From a bacterium (GTDB taxonomy: Bacteria; 4484-113; JAGGVC01), in NCBI GenBank assembly GCA_039961635.1, contig JABRWB010000085.1, positions 1 through 6,334 on the forward strand: a stretch of 6,334 nt of DNA, in the 5' to 3' direction. Both the position numbers and the translations under genes were made by a program. The notes under the pieces were generated by a model. That model was given only the letters and a program-made list of their open reading frames with translations, was not told the origin of the DNA and made no database searches. Each line of letters begins with the position of its first letter. The stretch's first letter is position 1. Positions 1 to 5,680 of this stretch are shown one piece after another.

Positions 1-36
1 CATCGCGTTGCGCCCGCCGATAACGGGCTTGCACTC
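1..36. other. Probable partial spacer at window edge
   Basis: These bases precede the first visible repeat. The spacers in the array are 40-45 bases, so a stretch of 36 could be a spacer cut by the window edge or the flank beyond the last repeat. Nothing here matches the repeat, and a preceding repeat would lie outside the window. Confidence 0.5.
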
Positions 37-390
37 GTGTCAATTCGCCTGATGGAATTCGGGCGATTGCGACCGGGTGGCCCGCCGGAAAAGGAGTGTA
101 AAGTGAAGAAGAGGTGTCAATTCGCCTGATGGAATTCGGGCGATTGCGACCTGAGCATTGCGGGCAGTATCCACCCGCATAATCGCTTAATTTATGTGTC
201 AATTCGCCTGATGGAATTCGGGCGATTGCGACCCTAGTGGTCAATTGTGAAGACGGCGCTTTCGAACTAGGCAGTGTCAATTCGCCTGATGGAATTCGGG
301 CGATTGCGACTCAAGTTTATAATCGACCTGATCGACGTGCCGCAGAACCTGATGTGTCAATTCGCCTGATGGAATTCGGGCGATTGCGAC
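37..390 (-). CRISPR. CRISPR array, five identical 37-base repeats
   Basis: Repeats occur at 37-73, 114-150, 196-232, 274-310 and 354-390 and are identical in every base. On the plus strand each begins GTGTCAATTCGCC and ends GGGCGATTGCGAC. The four spacers (74-113, 151-195, 233-273, 311-353) are 40, 45, 41 and 43 bases long and unrelated to each other. The repeat is close to palindromic: CAATTCGCC near one end can pair with GGCGATTG near the other, with one bulged base. Orientation is therefore not obvious from the repeat alone. I assign the minus strand because the effector gene and the predicted tracrRNA with its promoter point this way. In that reading the array begins with the repeat at 354-390 and the mature repeat ends GAATTGACAC. 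The array may continue past position 1. Confidence 0.97.
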
Positions 391-506
391 TGCACCTTCC
401 GGGAAGCCGCATCAGTATTGGCCGCACAGCCGCGATTTGTGTAACCTCGCCGAAAAGGCGACTCAAATCGCTTGAATCGCGCGCTTTTCCGCAAAAGTGG
501 ATCCCG
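391..506 (-). promoter_or_regulatory. Putative CRISPR leader
   Basis: This stretch lies between the terminator-like hairpin at 507-530 and the first repeat in the inferred transcription direction. It has no repeat copy and no credible gene. It is not strongly AT-rich, and I see only weak promoter-like sequence on the minus strand (AATACT near 415-420 without a good partner box). It contains the stem-loop at 432-471. The leader role is inferred from position. If the array is instead transcribed on the plus strand, this would be its trailing flank. Confidence 0.4.
432..471. other. Stem-loop next to the array
   Basis: GCGATTTG (432-439) is perfectly complementary to CAAATCGC (464-471). Inside it, TCGCC (447-451) pairs with GGCGA (457-461) around a GAAAA loop, with an uneven internal loop of 7 and 2 bases. 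No T-run follows directly, so it does not look like a terminator. It may be a leader or RNA structure. Its function is unknown. Confidence 0.5.
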
Positions 507-530
507 AAAAAATCCAGCAGCGATGCCGCC
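507..530 (-). terminator. Possible intrinsic terminator with T6 tract
   Basis: On the minus strand GGCGGC (530-525) can pair with GCTGCT (521-516) around a three-base loop, with two G-U pairs. After GGA comes a run of six T (512-507). The stem is short, so this is a modest candidate. It would stop transcripts coming from the effector or tracrRNA before the array leader. Confidence 0.3.
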
Positions 531-589
531 AAAGCTTGATTCCGAGTAACCACCCTATGGGTACCACCTATTGCGAGGTTACGCACGCC

Positions 590-614
590 AAAGCCCGCGC
601 AACGCGCCCGGGGC
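590..614 (-). terminator. Terminator-like hairpin after the anti-repeat
   Basis: On the minus strand GCCC (614-611) and GCGC (607-604) pair with GCGC and GGGC (600-593) around a three-base loop, with three bases (610-608) bulged. Only three T follow (592-590). The GC-rich stem directly after the anti-repeat suits a tracrRNA 3' end, but the short T tract makes it a weak intrinsic terminator. Confidence 0.35.
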
Positions 615-650
615 AAAATCGCCCGAAGTTTTCAATGTACGGCGAATCCG
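612..650 (-). repeat. Anti-repeat matching the CRISPR repeat
   Basis: On the plus strand this segment has AATCGCCCGAA (618-628 or one base either side) and GGCGAAT (641-647). Both occur in the same order in the reverse complement of the plus-strand repeat. Any RNA made in the same direction as the array can therefore pair with the crRNA repeat through blocks of 11 and 7 bases. The middle is unpaired or weak (13 bases here against 8 in the repeat). It is too diverged to be a working array repeat and lies over 200 bases from the array, which favours an anti-repeat over a decayed repeat. The near-palindromic repeat makes the two readings hard to separate completely. Confidence 0.68.
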
Positions 651-780
651 GGGCCATAGCCGACATTCGTTCGCCGGAAGCCATGGACCGACCTCCGGCG
701 GTGCCGGGCAAGACACAGTTACCCCGAGGTGCCCCGTGATTACGAGGCCCGACGGATCGTGATTGGCGATCTCGGACGGG

Positions 781-809
781 ATTATACCTCATCTTCAGGA
801 TTTTGTCCC
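781..809 (-). promoter_or_regulatory. Promoter for the tracrRNA transcript
   Basis: On the minus strand the -35 box GGGACA (809-804, four of six consensus bases) and the perfect -10 box TATAAT (786-781) are separated by exactly 17 bases. This predicts a start near 774. The -35 box lies inside the last codons of the effector gene and the -10 box lies just beyond its stop codon. It is the best sigma-70-type promoter in the window apart from the TATAAT box before the obg-like gene. Confidence 0.6.
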
Positions 810-3413
810 TGCAAGTTTGAATCCCCGCGCGGCAAGCTTGGAGCGAGCGTCGGACTCGGCCTTTTTCCAAAAATCGGCGGCCTTCATTCCCACCGCGCCG
901 CCGGGAAGGTACAGCATCGCTTCTTTTCCCCTTCCGGATTTGGATACAAGCTCTTCACCGGCGAACTCGCGCTGAAGGTTCTGCGCGGCGTTGTAATCCG
1001 CGTTTATCTTGACTACTTCGCATTGGGGATTGCTGCAGCAAAACAGCTTTCCCCCCTGCTGGATAAGCACGTTGCCCGTTTCCTGATAGGTGACGGTAAG
1101 GCTTCCGCCGCGGATTTTGCGATGAGTGATAGGCAGGCGGTCGGCTTTGGGCTTCGAAAGGTCTTCGCGCTTTACGAACCACGAATACGGCACTTCGGAA
1201 TACCGGACTCCCGGCCATCCGCACTTGTGGCAGACTTTGCTCGTATACGCCGAGGGCTTTTCGACCGTCGCGATTCCGTACGCACCGGCGCGGTCTATGC
1301 CTACGTAATTTCCGCCCGAGGTGCGGTAAGTGCCAAGCTCATGAAGCAAAGAGCGGAAAGCGGTCGTCCGAAGCCTGCGGTTTTCGCGCCGCGTCCGGTC
1401 GGTCGAGGGGCGGTAGCCATCAAGCTTCTCCACTACAATTACATTCGCCCGATGCTCGACTGCCTTTGCGATAATCGCGTGAGCAGTTTGCTTGGCGATG
1501 TCGTTTTTCAAGTAGATTATATGTTCGGTCATCCGCGCGTCGAACTGCCGCTTGCGGGGCAGGAATTTCATTTTGCCGTCCGGAGTCTTCTGTGCTTCGC
1601 TGCGCTTTTGCCTGTGCTTCCACTCGTGTGCGTCCACATGCGCCAGGTGGCGTCCGCCCGGAGGGACGACCGGCCCGGCCCAAATCTGAACGCTTTCGGC
1701 GAATGAGAATGACGGGCCGTGGTACTCCCTGACCACGCCGTACGCCCGGCTTCTGTACCCGAGGTCGATTGAAAGAACGCGCGATCCCGGCTTGACATCC
1801 GCGGCTGTCTTGGGGCGCTTCGGCCTTTCGAACGGGACAATCACTCTGGCGGAAAAATAGACGTACGGCTTGCTTTTTCCGGGTTTGACCGGCCTCGGCT
1901 TGAACTGGATTTTTATCCCGCCGAAACGCATATGGAACTTTTCGCCGAGCAGCTTGTCGCGGAACTGATACGCGTACTTGTCGGGCGCATCGGGAGCCGC
2001 CTCTTCGATTACATATTTACGAATCCGCGCATCGGGCTTGAAGGGTACCGGAACCACCGCAATGGCGACTTCGTCCGGGTTTGCGGTAAGCGCCTCGATT
2101 TCGGATTCCGAAAGCGCGGCCAATTCCGCGCATTCCGGCAACCAGTTGTTCACGCTCCCCTTTTTAAGCACATCCGACTTCGGAACCGCGAGCCGCAGAA
2201 ACAGATTCTGGTTCGAAAGGTCGAGCTTGTAATGCTTGTTCGCTCCCTTACCAGTGAATTCCTCAAGCTCGTACCATTGGGGATGAACGCGCCAGTCAGG
2301 CGCGGAAAAACCGATGGATTGCGGACAGCGGTCTTTGAGGAAATTGTTGTTGTAATCAAGCAGCAATTTGAAATCGTCCGCGAATTCCGGCCAGGCGTCC
2401 GCATTGTGAGCCAGCCAGCGGAAGAATGCATGGTCTCCGATGGACTCGTTGTCCTCTTTGATTAGTTCAAGCAGGATCGCCTCGCGGCGGTTGTTGCGGT
2501 CCGGGATGGTTTCTACAGCGGGCGGGCTTTTCGGTTTCCACAAATCCTCACCAGCCCAAGCGTCGCGCACTCGACCGATACCTTTGACCATCGGCCCGCG
2601 AATATGAACATGCTTAGCGATCCGGCCGGGCTGGGATGAATCGAGTTCTTTTTGTGCCGATGCGGTTCGCTCCCTTTCGTACGATTCGAAAAACGGCAGC
2701 CGGGTATTGAAAAATTCCCCATTTTCCTCGATAAATTTGGCTCTGGATTCAGCCCAGGATTTGCGCTCGCTTTCACGGCTTTTCCTTTTCTCGCCCTGGC
2801 TTCGAATGTAGCGCGCGGCCACGGACATGACAAGGCGGTGCCAGGGGAGCAGGCCCGATTCCTTGCGGTCGAAAAGCAAAATGCCTCGGCGGTGAAAATC
2901 CGCGAGCCATATCGAAATTTCGGGATTCGCCTTGCACACGTTGGCGAAATCCGCGTCCTCGACATCCGCGCCCTTTTTCTTCACCTGCGTGAGTTGCTCT
3001 ACAAAGGCGTGGCATTCGTCGGGCACGCTCCAAAGCGGCTTGCCGTCCTCGCCTTGGGGCGCTATCAGAAAATAGTCGCTCATTATTCCCATCTTTAGCG
3101 CGACTTCCGCCGCTTTCTCGTATGAAAGCGAATATCGGTCCATAAACCGCCGGGCGAATTCGTTGAAATGCCGCGAAATCCGGGATTTGCCTTTGTCGCT
3201 CTTAACCTTTTCTAGCGATGCGGAAAGCCGATGGGCAATGGTGCCTTCGTATCGCGCAATTTCCGCGGCCCTGCGCAAATGCAGATATTCTTTCACCATG
3301 AAAGATACCTGGCGGTTGAACAATATGTGCGTGAGCCAGAGATACGATGCGATTCTCGGCGATCCGGGAACCAGCATCGCGGTGAAAGTTTTCGTAATCT
3401 TCTGCCGCGACAT
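795..3413 (-). CDS. cas12: Compact Cas12-type CRISPR effector nuclease (872 aa)
   Basis: This is a predicted RNA-guided DNA endonuclease of class 2 type V, using one RuvC domain to cut target DNA. RuvC-I is VLSIDLGYRS (D550), RuvC-II is VIVVEKLDGY (E662) and RuvC-III is INADYNAAQNL (D806), so all three acidic residues are present and the nuclease should be active. A zinc ribbon has C728 and C731 (TSKVCHKCG) and, after an insert of about 60 residues, C792/C793 and C798. Residues 1 to about 545 should hold the recognition and wedge domains. Just before RuvC-I, FGGIKIQ (497-503) and the strand near 517-527 resemble the matching block of Cas12b. The length of 872 is far below Cas12b (about 1100-1300) and close to Cas12l/Casπ (about 860), a tracrRNA-dependent group as I recall it. 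No HNH domain is seen. The start is supported by a strong ribosome site. Predicted tracrRNA and array follow on the same strand. Sampled lines are 47-60% GC against 67-72% in the obg-like gene, which suggests transfer. Membership of Cas12 is firm; the subtype is not. Confidence 0.93.
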   Translation of the reverse strand: MSRQKITKTFTAMLVPGSPRIASYLWLTHILFNRQVSFMVKEYLHLRRAAEIARYEGTIAHRLSASLEKVKSDKGKSRISRHFNEFARRFMDRYSLSYEKAAEVALKMGIMSDYFLIAPQGEDGKPLWSVPDECHAFVEQLTQVKKKGADVEDADFANVCKANPEISIWLADFHRRGILLFDRKESGLLPWHRLVMSVAARYIRSQGEKRKSRESERKSWAESRAKFIEENGEFFNTRLPFFESYERERTASAQKELDSSQPGRIAKHVHIRGPMVKGIGRVRDAWAGEDLWKPKSPPAVETIPDRNNRREAILLELIKEDNESIGDHAFFRWLAHNADAWPEFADDFKLLLDYNNNFLKDRCPQSIGFSAPDWRVHPQWYELEEFTGKGANKHYKLDLSNQNLFLRLAVPKSDVLKKGSVNNWLPECAELAALSESEIEALTANPDEVAIAVVPVPFKPDARIRKYVIEEAAPDAPDKYAYQFRDKLLGEKFHMRFGGIKIQFKPRPVKPGKSKPYVYFSARVIVPFERPKRPKTAADVKPGSRVLSIDLGYRSRAYGVVREYHGPSFSFAESVQIWAGPVVPPGGRHLAHVDAHEWKHRQKRSEAQKTPDGKMKFLPRKRQFDARMTEHIIYLKNDIAKQTAHAIIAKAVEHRANVIVVEKLDGYRPSTDRTRRENRRLRTTAFRSLLHELGTYRTSGGNYVGIDRAGAYGIATVEKPSAYTSKVCHKCGWPGVRYSEVPYSWFVKREDLSKPKADRLPITHRKIRGGSLTVTYQETGNVLIQQGGKLFCCSNPQCEVVKINADYNAAQNLQREFAGEELVSKSGRGKEAMLYLPGGAVGMKAADFWKKAESDARSKLAARGFKLAGTKS

Positions 3414-3416
3414 TTT

Positions 3417-3427
3417 CCCTTCCCCTT
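3417..3427 (-). promoter_or_regulatory. Ribosome binding site of cas12
   Basis: On the minus strand AAGGGGAAGGG lies three bases before the ATG at 3413-3411. Its AAGGGG part is at a better Shine-Dalgarno distance of ten bases. This purine-rich block supports the chosen start codon. Confidence 0.65.
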
Positions 3428-3448
3428 ATCTCGATTGAAACCGGGGCG

Positions 3449-3476
3449 ATTTTACCACGGCTGCGGCGCTGTTTAA
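3449..3476 (-). promoter_or_regulatory. Possible promoter of cas12
   Basis: On the minus strand TGGTAAAAT gives an extended -10 box (TAAAAT at 3454-3449 with TG one base upstream). A weak -35-like TTAAAC lies 16 bases upstream (3476-3471). It would start transcription near 3442, about 28 bases before the cas12 ATG. It overlaps the stop codon of the lipoprotein gene. Read-through from that gene is an alternative source of transcript. Confidence 0.4.
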
Positions 3477-4426
3477 GGCAGCCCGCCCGGCATTTCGCTT
3501 CGCACGATGTTTTCGGGCGAGTAATCGCTGCGCCCGGACAGCCCTTCGTCCCTGAATTCGACCGGGATTTCTCCGCCCCACTGCGGCTCCTCCGGCCCGG
3601 AGTACGGCTTGATCGCGTACCAGTGCGAGCCCGCGCCCGCGTCCGCGTCCGTGAAAACGAAAACGCCAGGCCGGCCGGGAAATGAAAGCCGGTATGTTTC
3701 GCCGCCGCTGTACCAGCTTCCGTCGAAACCGGCGCTCCCTACCGCCTCGAACGGCCCGTCCGCGGAGGCGGCGCGGCCGATCACGTAGCCGTCAATGCGC
3801 GCCAGGTAGTTGAGCGCGATAGGGGTAATATCTCCCAAGCCGACTTCGCCGTCGCCGTCGGTGTCCGCCTGGGCGTCGTATCCGTCGTCCGAGCCGTCGT
3901 TTGAAAGACGGCCGAACCGGAGCGCGATGGGCGTGATGTCCGAAACATTGACCTGGCCGTCGCAGTCGGCATCGCCGGCGAGCCGCGCTTCCCACAGAAT
4001 CTGCGCGCCGCCGTCCCGGCCGATCGCCGCCGTATGAATTACGCGCGCGACGTCCGCGGACAGAGCGGAAGTAAATCTCGTGGCGCCGCGTTCGGCGAGA
4101 GCGGACTTGAGCGCGTCCTTGAGCGCATTCACAACCGCAGGATCCGCGCCCCGCGGCGGCTGGAAGGATTCGATTTCGAAAAGCACGTCGGCGAGCGACG
4201 CCTCGGAGGGCGCCTGGCGCTGCGGCCCGCCCGCGCTTTCCGAAGCGGCGGAGGCGGGCGATAAGCCTTGCTCCCGGCCCTGGCCAGCGCCTGCGAAGTG
4301 CACGGGATGGCTTCCCTTGCCGCACCCGGCAAGAAGAAAGGCGGCCAGCAGCGCGGAAATCGCGGCGGCGACAGCCGCATTAAAGGCCTTCCCGGAAAAC
4401 GCGTCGGGCGAGGCCTTTATGGCCAA
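3473..4426 (-). CDS. Lipoprotein with dockerin-like calcium repeats and FN3-like end
   Basis: This is a predicted exported, lipid-anchored protein of unknown function. The N-terminus has a hydrophobic stretch (residues 18-34) ending in LLAGC, a lipobox with C35 as the lipidated cysteine. A low-complexity Ala/Gly/Ser linker follows (about 36-78). Two dockerin-type calcium loops come next: DADCDGQVNVSDI (D152, D154, D156, D163) and DTDGDGEVGLGDI (D188, D190, D192, D199), each followed by TPIAL. The C-terminal part (about 210-290), with GYVIGRAASADGPFEAVGS and HWYAIKPYS, looks like a fibronectin-III-type fold. Classical dockerins bind cohesins, but none is visible here. The start is doubtful: the first usable in-frame codon is TTG at 4426-4424 and has no ribosome site, while a better ATG with a ribosome site lies at 4527-4525 in another frame. 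It ends 59 bases before cas12 on the same strand and may be co-transcribed with it, though no functional link is apparent. Confidence 0.75.
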   Translation of the reverse strand: MAIKASPDAFSGKAFNAAVAAAISALLAAFLLAGCGKGSHPVHFAGAGQGREQGLSPASAASESAGGPQRQAPSEASLADVLFEIESFQPPRGADPAVVNALKDALKSALAERGATRFTSALSADVARVIHTAAIGRDGGAQILWEARLAGDADCDGQVNVSDITPIALRFGRLSNDGSDDGYDAQADTDGDGEVGLGDITPIALNYLARIDGYVIGRAASADGPFEAVGSAGFDGSWYSGGETYRLSFPGRPGVFVFTDADAGAGSHWYAIKPYSGPEEPQWGGEIPVEFRDEGLSGRSDYSPENIVRSEMPGGLP

Positions 4427-4524
4427 CGCCGCGCGCGCTGCGTCCGCAATCCGACGCGACGGAGCTTGCGCCGCCGCAAAAAACGAGGCCGCCCCGGAAC
4501 CCCGGCTGCTATGCTTTGCTTTTT

Positions 4525-4602
4525 CATCTAACCCTTCCCCAGCTACCGAAAACGTATCGAATGCGCCCGAAATCGGGCGCGATGCAGGCCGAAAAGGTTA
4601 TA
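4525..4602 (-). promoter_or_regulatory. Candidate promoter and leader of the lipoprotein gene
   Basis: On the minus strand a -10-like TATAAC (4602-4597) has no convincing -35 box. It is followed by a perfect inverted repeat (4563-4580), then GGAAGGG (4538-4532) and ATG (4527-4525) beginning Met-Lys-Lys. This looks like a normal gene start, yet that frame closes after 36 codons at 4417 and is out of frame with the lipoprotein. Confidence 0.35.
4563..4580. repeat. Perfect 8-base inverted repeat between divergent genes
   Basis: GCGCCCGA (4563-4570) and TCGGGCGC (4573-4580) are exact reverse complements separated by two bases. No T-run follows on either strand, so a terminator is unlikely. Its place between two divergent genes fits an operator or a leader hairpin of the minus-strand gene. 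No regulator is identified. Confidence 0.5.
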
Positions 4603-4662
4603 CCCGGATCGGGAATATGCGAAACGGAAGCCGGCGCGCAGGGACGCATCGCGGCTCCGGTT

Positions 4663-4668
4663 TATAAT
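4663..4668 (+). promoter_or_regulatory. Consensus -10 box just before the obg-like gene
   Basis: A perfect TATAAT ends seven bases before the GTG start at 4676. A typical start would fall at 4675-4676, which makes a leaderless mRNA likely. The -35 match is poor (GGGACG at 4641-4646, spacing 16). No Shine-Dalgarno sequence precedes the GTG, which agrees with a leaderless start. Confidence 0.5.
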
Positions 4669-4675
4669 CCCCAAC

Positions 4676-5680
4676 GTGGCGTTTCACGACAGGGTGCGCA
4701 TCGAGATTTCCGCGGGCCGGGGCGGCGACGGCAGCCGCTCGTTCGCACGGTTCGCGCGCGAGCCGCTGGCCGGCCCCGACGGCGGCGACGGCGGCAAGGG
4801 CGGAGACGTCTGGCTCGCCGCGGACGGCGCGCTGGACGACCTGTCGCTGTTCGCGGCCGCTCCCAAAGTGAAAGCCGAGCCGGGCGGCAAGGGGATGCCC
4901 GGCAAGAAATCCGGCAAGAACGCGCCCGACCTCACGCTGCGTGTGCCATGCGGAACGCGCGTGCTGGATGCGGCGACGGGAGCCGAGCTTATGGCGCTCC
5001 TTGCGCCGGGCGAGCGGATGCTGCTGCTGAAGGGCGGCGCGGGCGGCCGCGGCAACGTCAAGTTCGCCACGCCGACCATCCGCACGCCCAACAAGGCGGA
5101 GCCGGGCTTCCCCGGCGAGGCGCGCGTCGTGGAATTCGTGTACCGCCAGCCCGCGCCGGTGGCGCTTCTGGAGCCCTCTTCCATCGCTGCCGCCGGACAT
5201 TATTTCCGGATTTACTCCGCCTTGGCCAGAAACAGGCCGGACGAGTCTGCGTTTTATATGCGAAAGCCGCGGATTTTCTATTTCGAGCGCGAATTCCGAA
5301 GATATCCGGTGGCGTTCCTTCCGTTTCACGCCGCGGGCGCGGATGAAGCCAAGTTTCCGAATCTTGCGCACCTGTACAACGTGCACGTGGCGGTCGTTTG
5401 CCTTTCCGGAATGTCCGAGCAATACGCCGCGGCCACGCTCGACGCGCTTCTCGACGCGCTTTCCGAAATCGAGCGTCCCAATTTGAGGACTATCATCGCC
5501 GCTTCTCCTCCGCAGCCGGCCGCCGCAGCGGAAAATTTCGTCCGGATGTGCGATAATCGGTTCGCGCCGGACGGCGCGTCCGCGTCGCTTCTGCCGCTTA
5601 CAGGAGACGACGCGGCGGACGCCGAAGCCGTCGGCGCGGCGATTGCAATGCACGGAGCCGAATTTGCACGGGGTGACTAG
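4676..5680 (+). CDS. Obg-fold protein lacking GTPase motifs (334 aa)
   Basis: Residues 1 to about 157 match the glycine-rich Obg domain of the ribosome-associated GTPase Obg/CgtA: GPDGGDGGKGGDVWL (33-47), VPCGTRVLDAATG (90-102), KGGAGGRGNVKFATPT (119-134) and AEPGFPGE (141-148). After this Obg proteins have a G domain with a P-loop. Here the matching stretch reads APVALLEPSSIAAAG (160-174), with no GxxxxGK[S/T]. The switch region expected as VADIPG reads VAFLPFH (212-218), and the NKxD position reads IIAASPPQ (273-280). The region still aligns in order and keeps alternating hydrophobic strands, so it looks like a decayed G domain that cannot bind GTP. The frame is open throughout with high-GC codon use, so it is a maintained gene and not broken. 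The GTG start is chosen because MAFHDRVRIE aligns with the usual Obg N-terminus (MFVDEVKI). It is followed directly by nadD, the usual neighbour of obg. A normal Obg may exist elsewhere in the genome. Confidence 0.82.
   Translation: MAFHDRVRIEISAGRGGDGSRSFARFAREPLAGPDGGDGGKGGDVWLAADGALDDLSLFAAAPKVKAEPGGKGMPGKKSGKNAPDLTLRVPCGTRVLDAATGAELMALLAPGERMLLLKGGAGGRGNVKFATPTIRTPNKAEPGFPGEARVVEFVYRQPAPVALLEPSSIAAAGHYFRIYSALARNRPDESAFYMRKPRIFYFEREFRRYPVAFLPFHAAGADEAKFPNLAHLYNVHVAVVCLSGMSEQYAAATLDALLDALSEIERPNLRTIIAASPPQPAAAAENFVRMCDNRFAPDGASASLLPLTGDDAADAEAVGAAIAMHGAEFARGD

Larger units (their letters stand above)
590..774 (-). ncRNA. Predicted tracrRNA of the type V system
   Basis: The predicted RNA would pair with the CRISPR repeat and scaffold the crRNA in the Cas12 effector. 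Support has four parts. A promoter at 781-809 places a start near 774. The anti-repeat at 612-650 lies near the 3' end, as in Cas12b-type tracrRNAs. A hairpin-forming GC-rich end follows it (593-614). Stem-loops lie in between. The stem next to the anti-repeat pairs 681-686 with 654-659 and 673-677 with 660-664 (11 pairs including G-U, 3-base bulge, 8-base loop). A second stem pairs 695-699 with 703-707. ACCTC and GAGGT (726-730 with 691-695) could form an alternative longer-range helix. No protein-coding ORF here looks convincing. The exact ends are inferred. A plus-strand RNA pairing with a plus-strand crRNA is formally possible, but no comparable promoter was seen for it. Confidence 0.62.

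Noticed and set aside
233-271. CCTAGT and ACTAGG inverted repeat inside spacer 3
   Set aside because: Six bases within one spacer is probably a property of the captured DNA and not of the locus.
237-539. 100-residue plus-strand ORF across the array
   Set aside because: It is partly translated CRISPR repeats (IRLMEFGRLRL) and has no ribosome site.
497-870. Several 60-100 residue ORFs on both strands between array and effector
   Set aside because: They overlap each other and the predicted tracrRNA, have no recognisable domain and no good ribosome sites.
729-1706. 325-residue plus-strand ORF
   Set aside because: It lies antisense to the RuvC half of the effector. The minus-strand frame has clear catalytic motifs and this one has none.
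795-3413. TnpB or other transposon-encoded RuvC protein
   Set aside because: It is about twice the usual TnpB length and sits beside a genuine array with a matching anti-repeat.
3431-3440. GATTGAAAC-like end of a type I repeat before cas12
   Set aside because: It is a single short occurrence with no second copy, so chance is the simplest explanation.
4563-4580. CGCCCGA core shared with the CRISPR repeat
   Set aside because: Only a short GC-rich core is shared and the site is a perfect local palindrome far from the array. It does caution that such cores are not rare in this genome, which slightly weakens the anti-repeat evidence.
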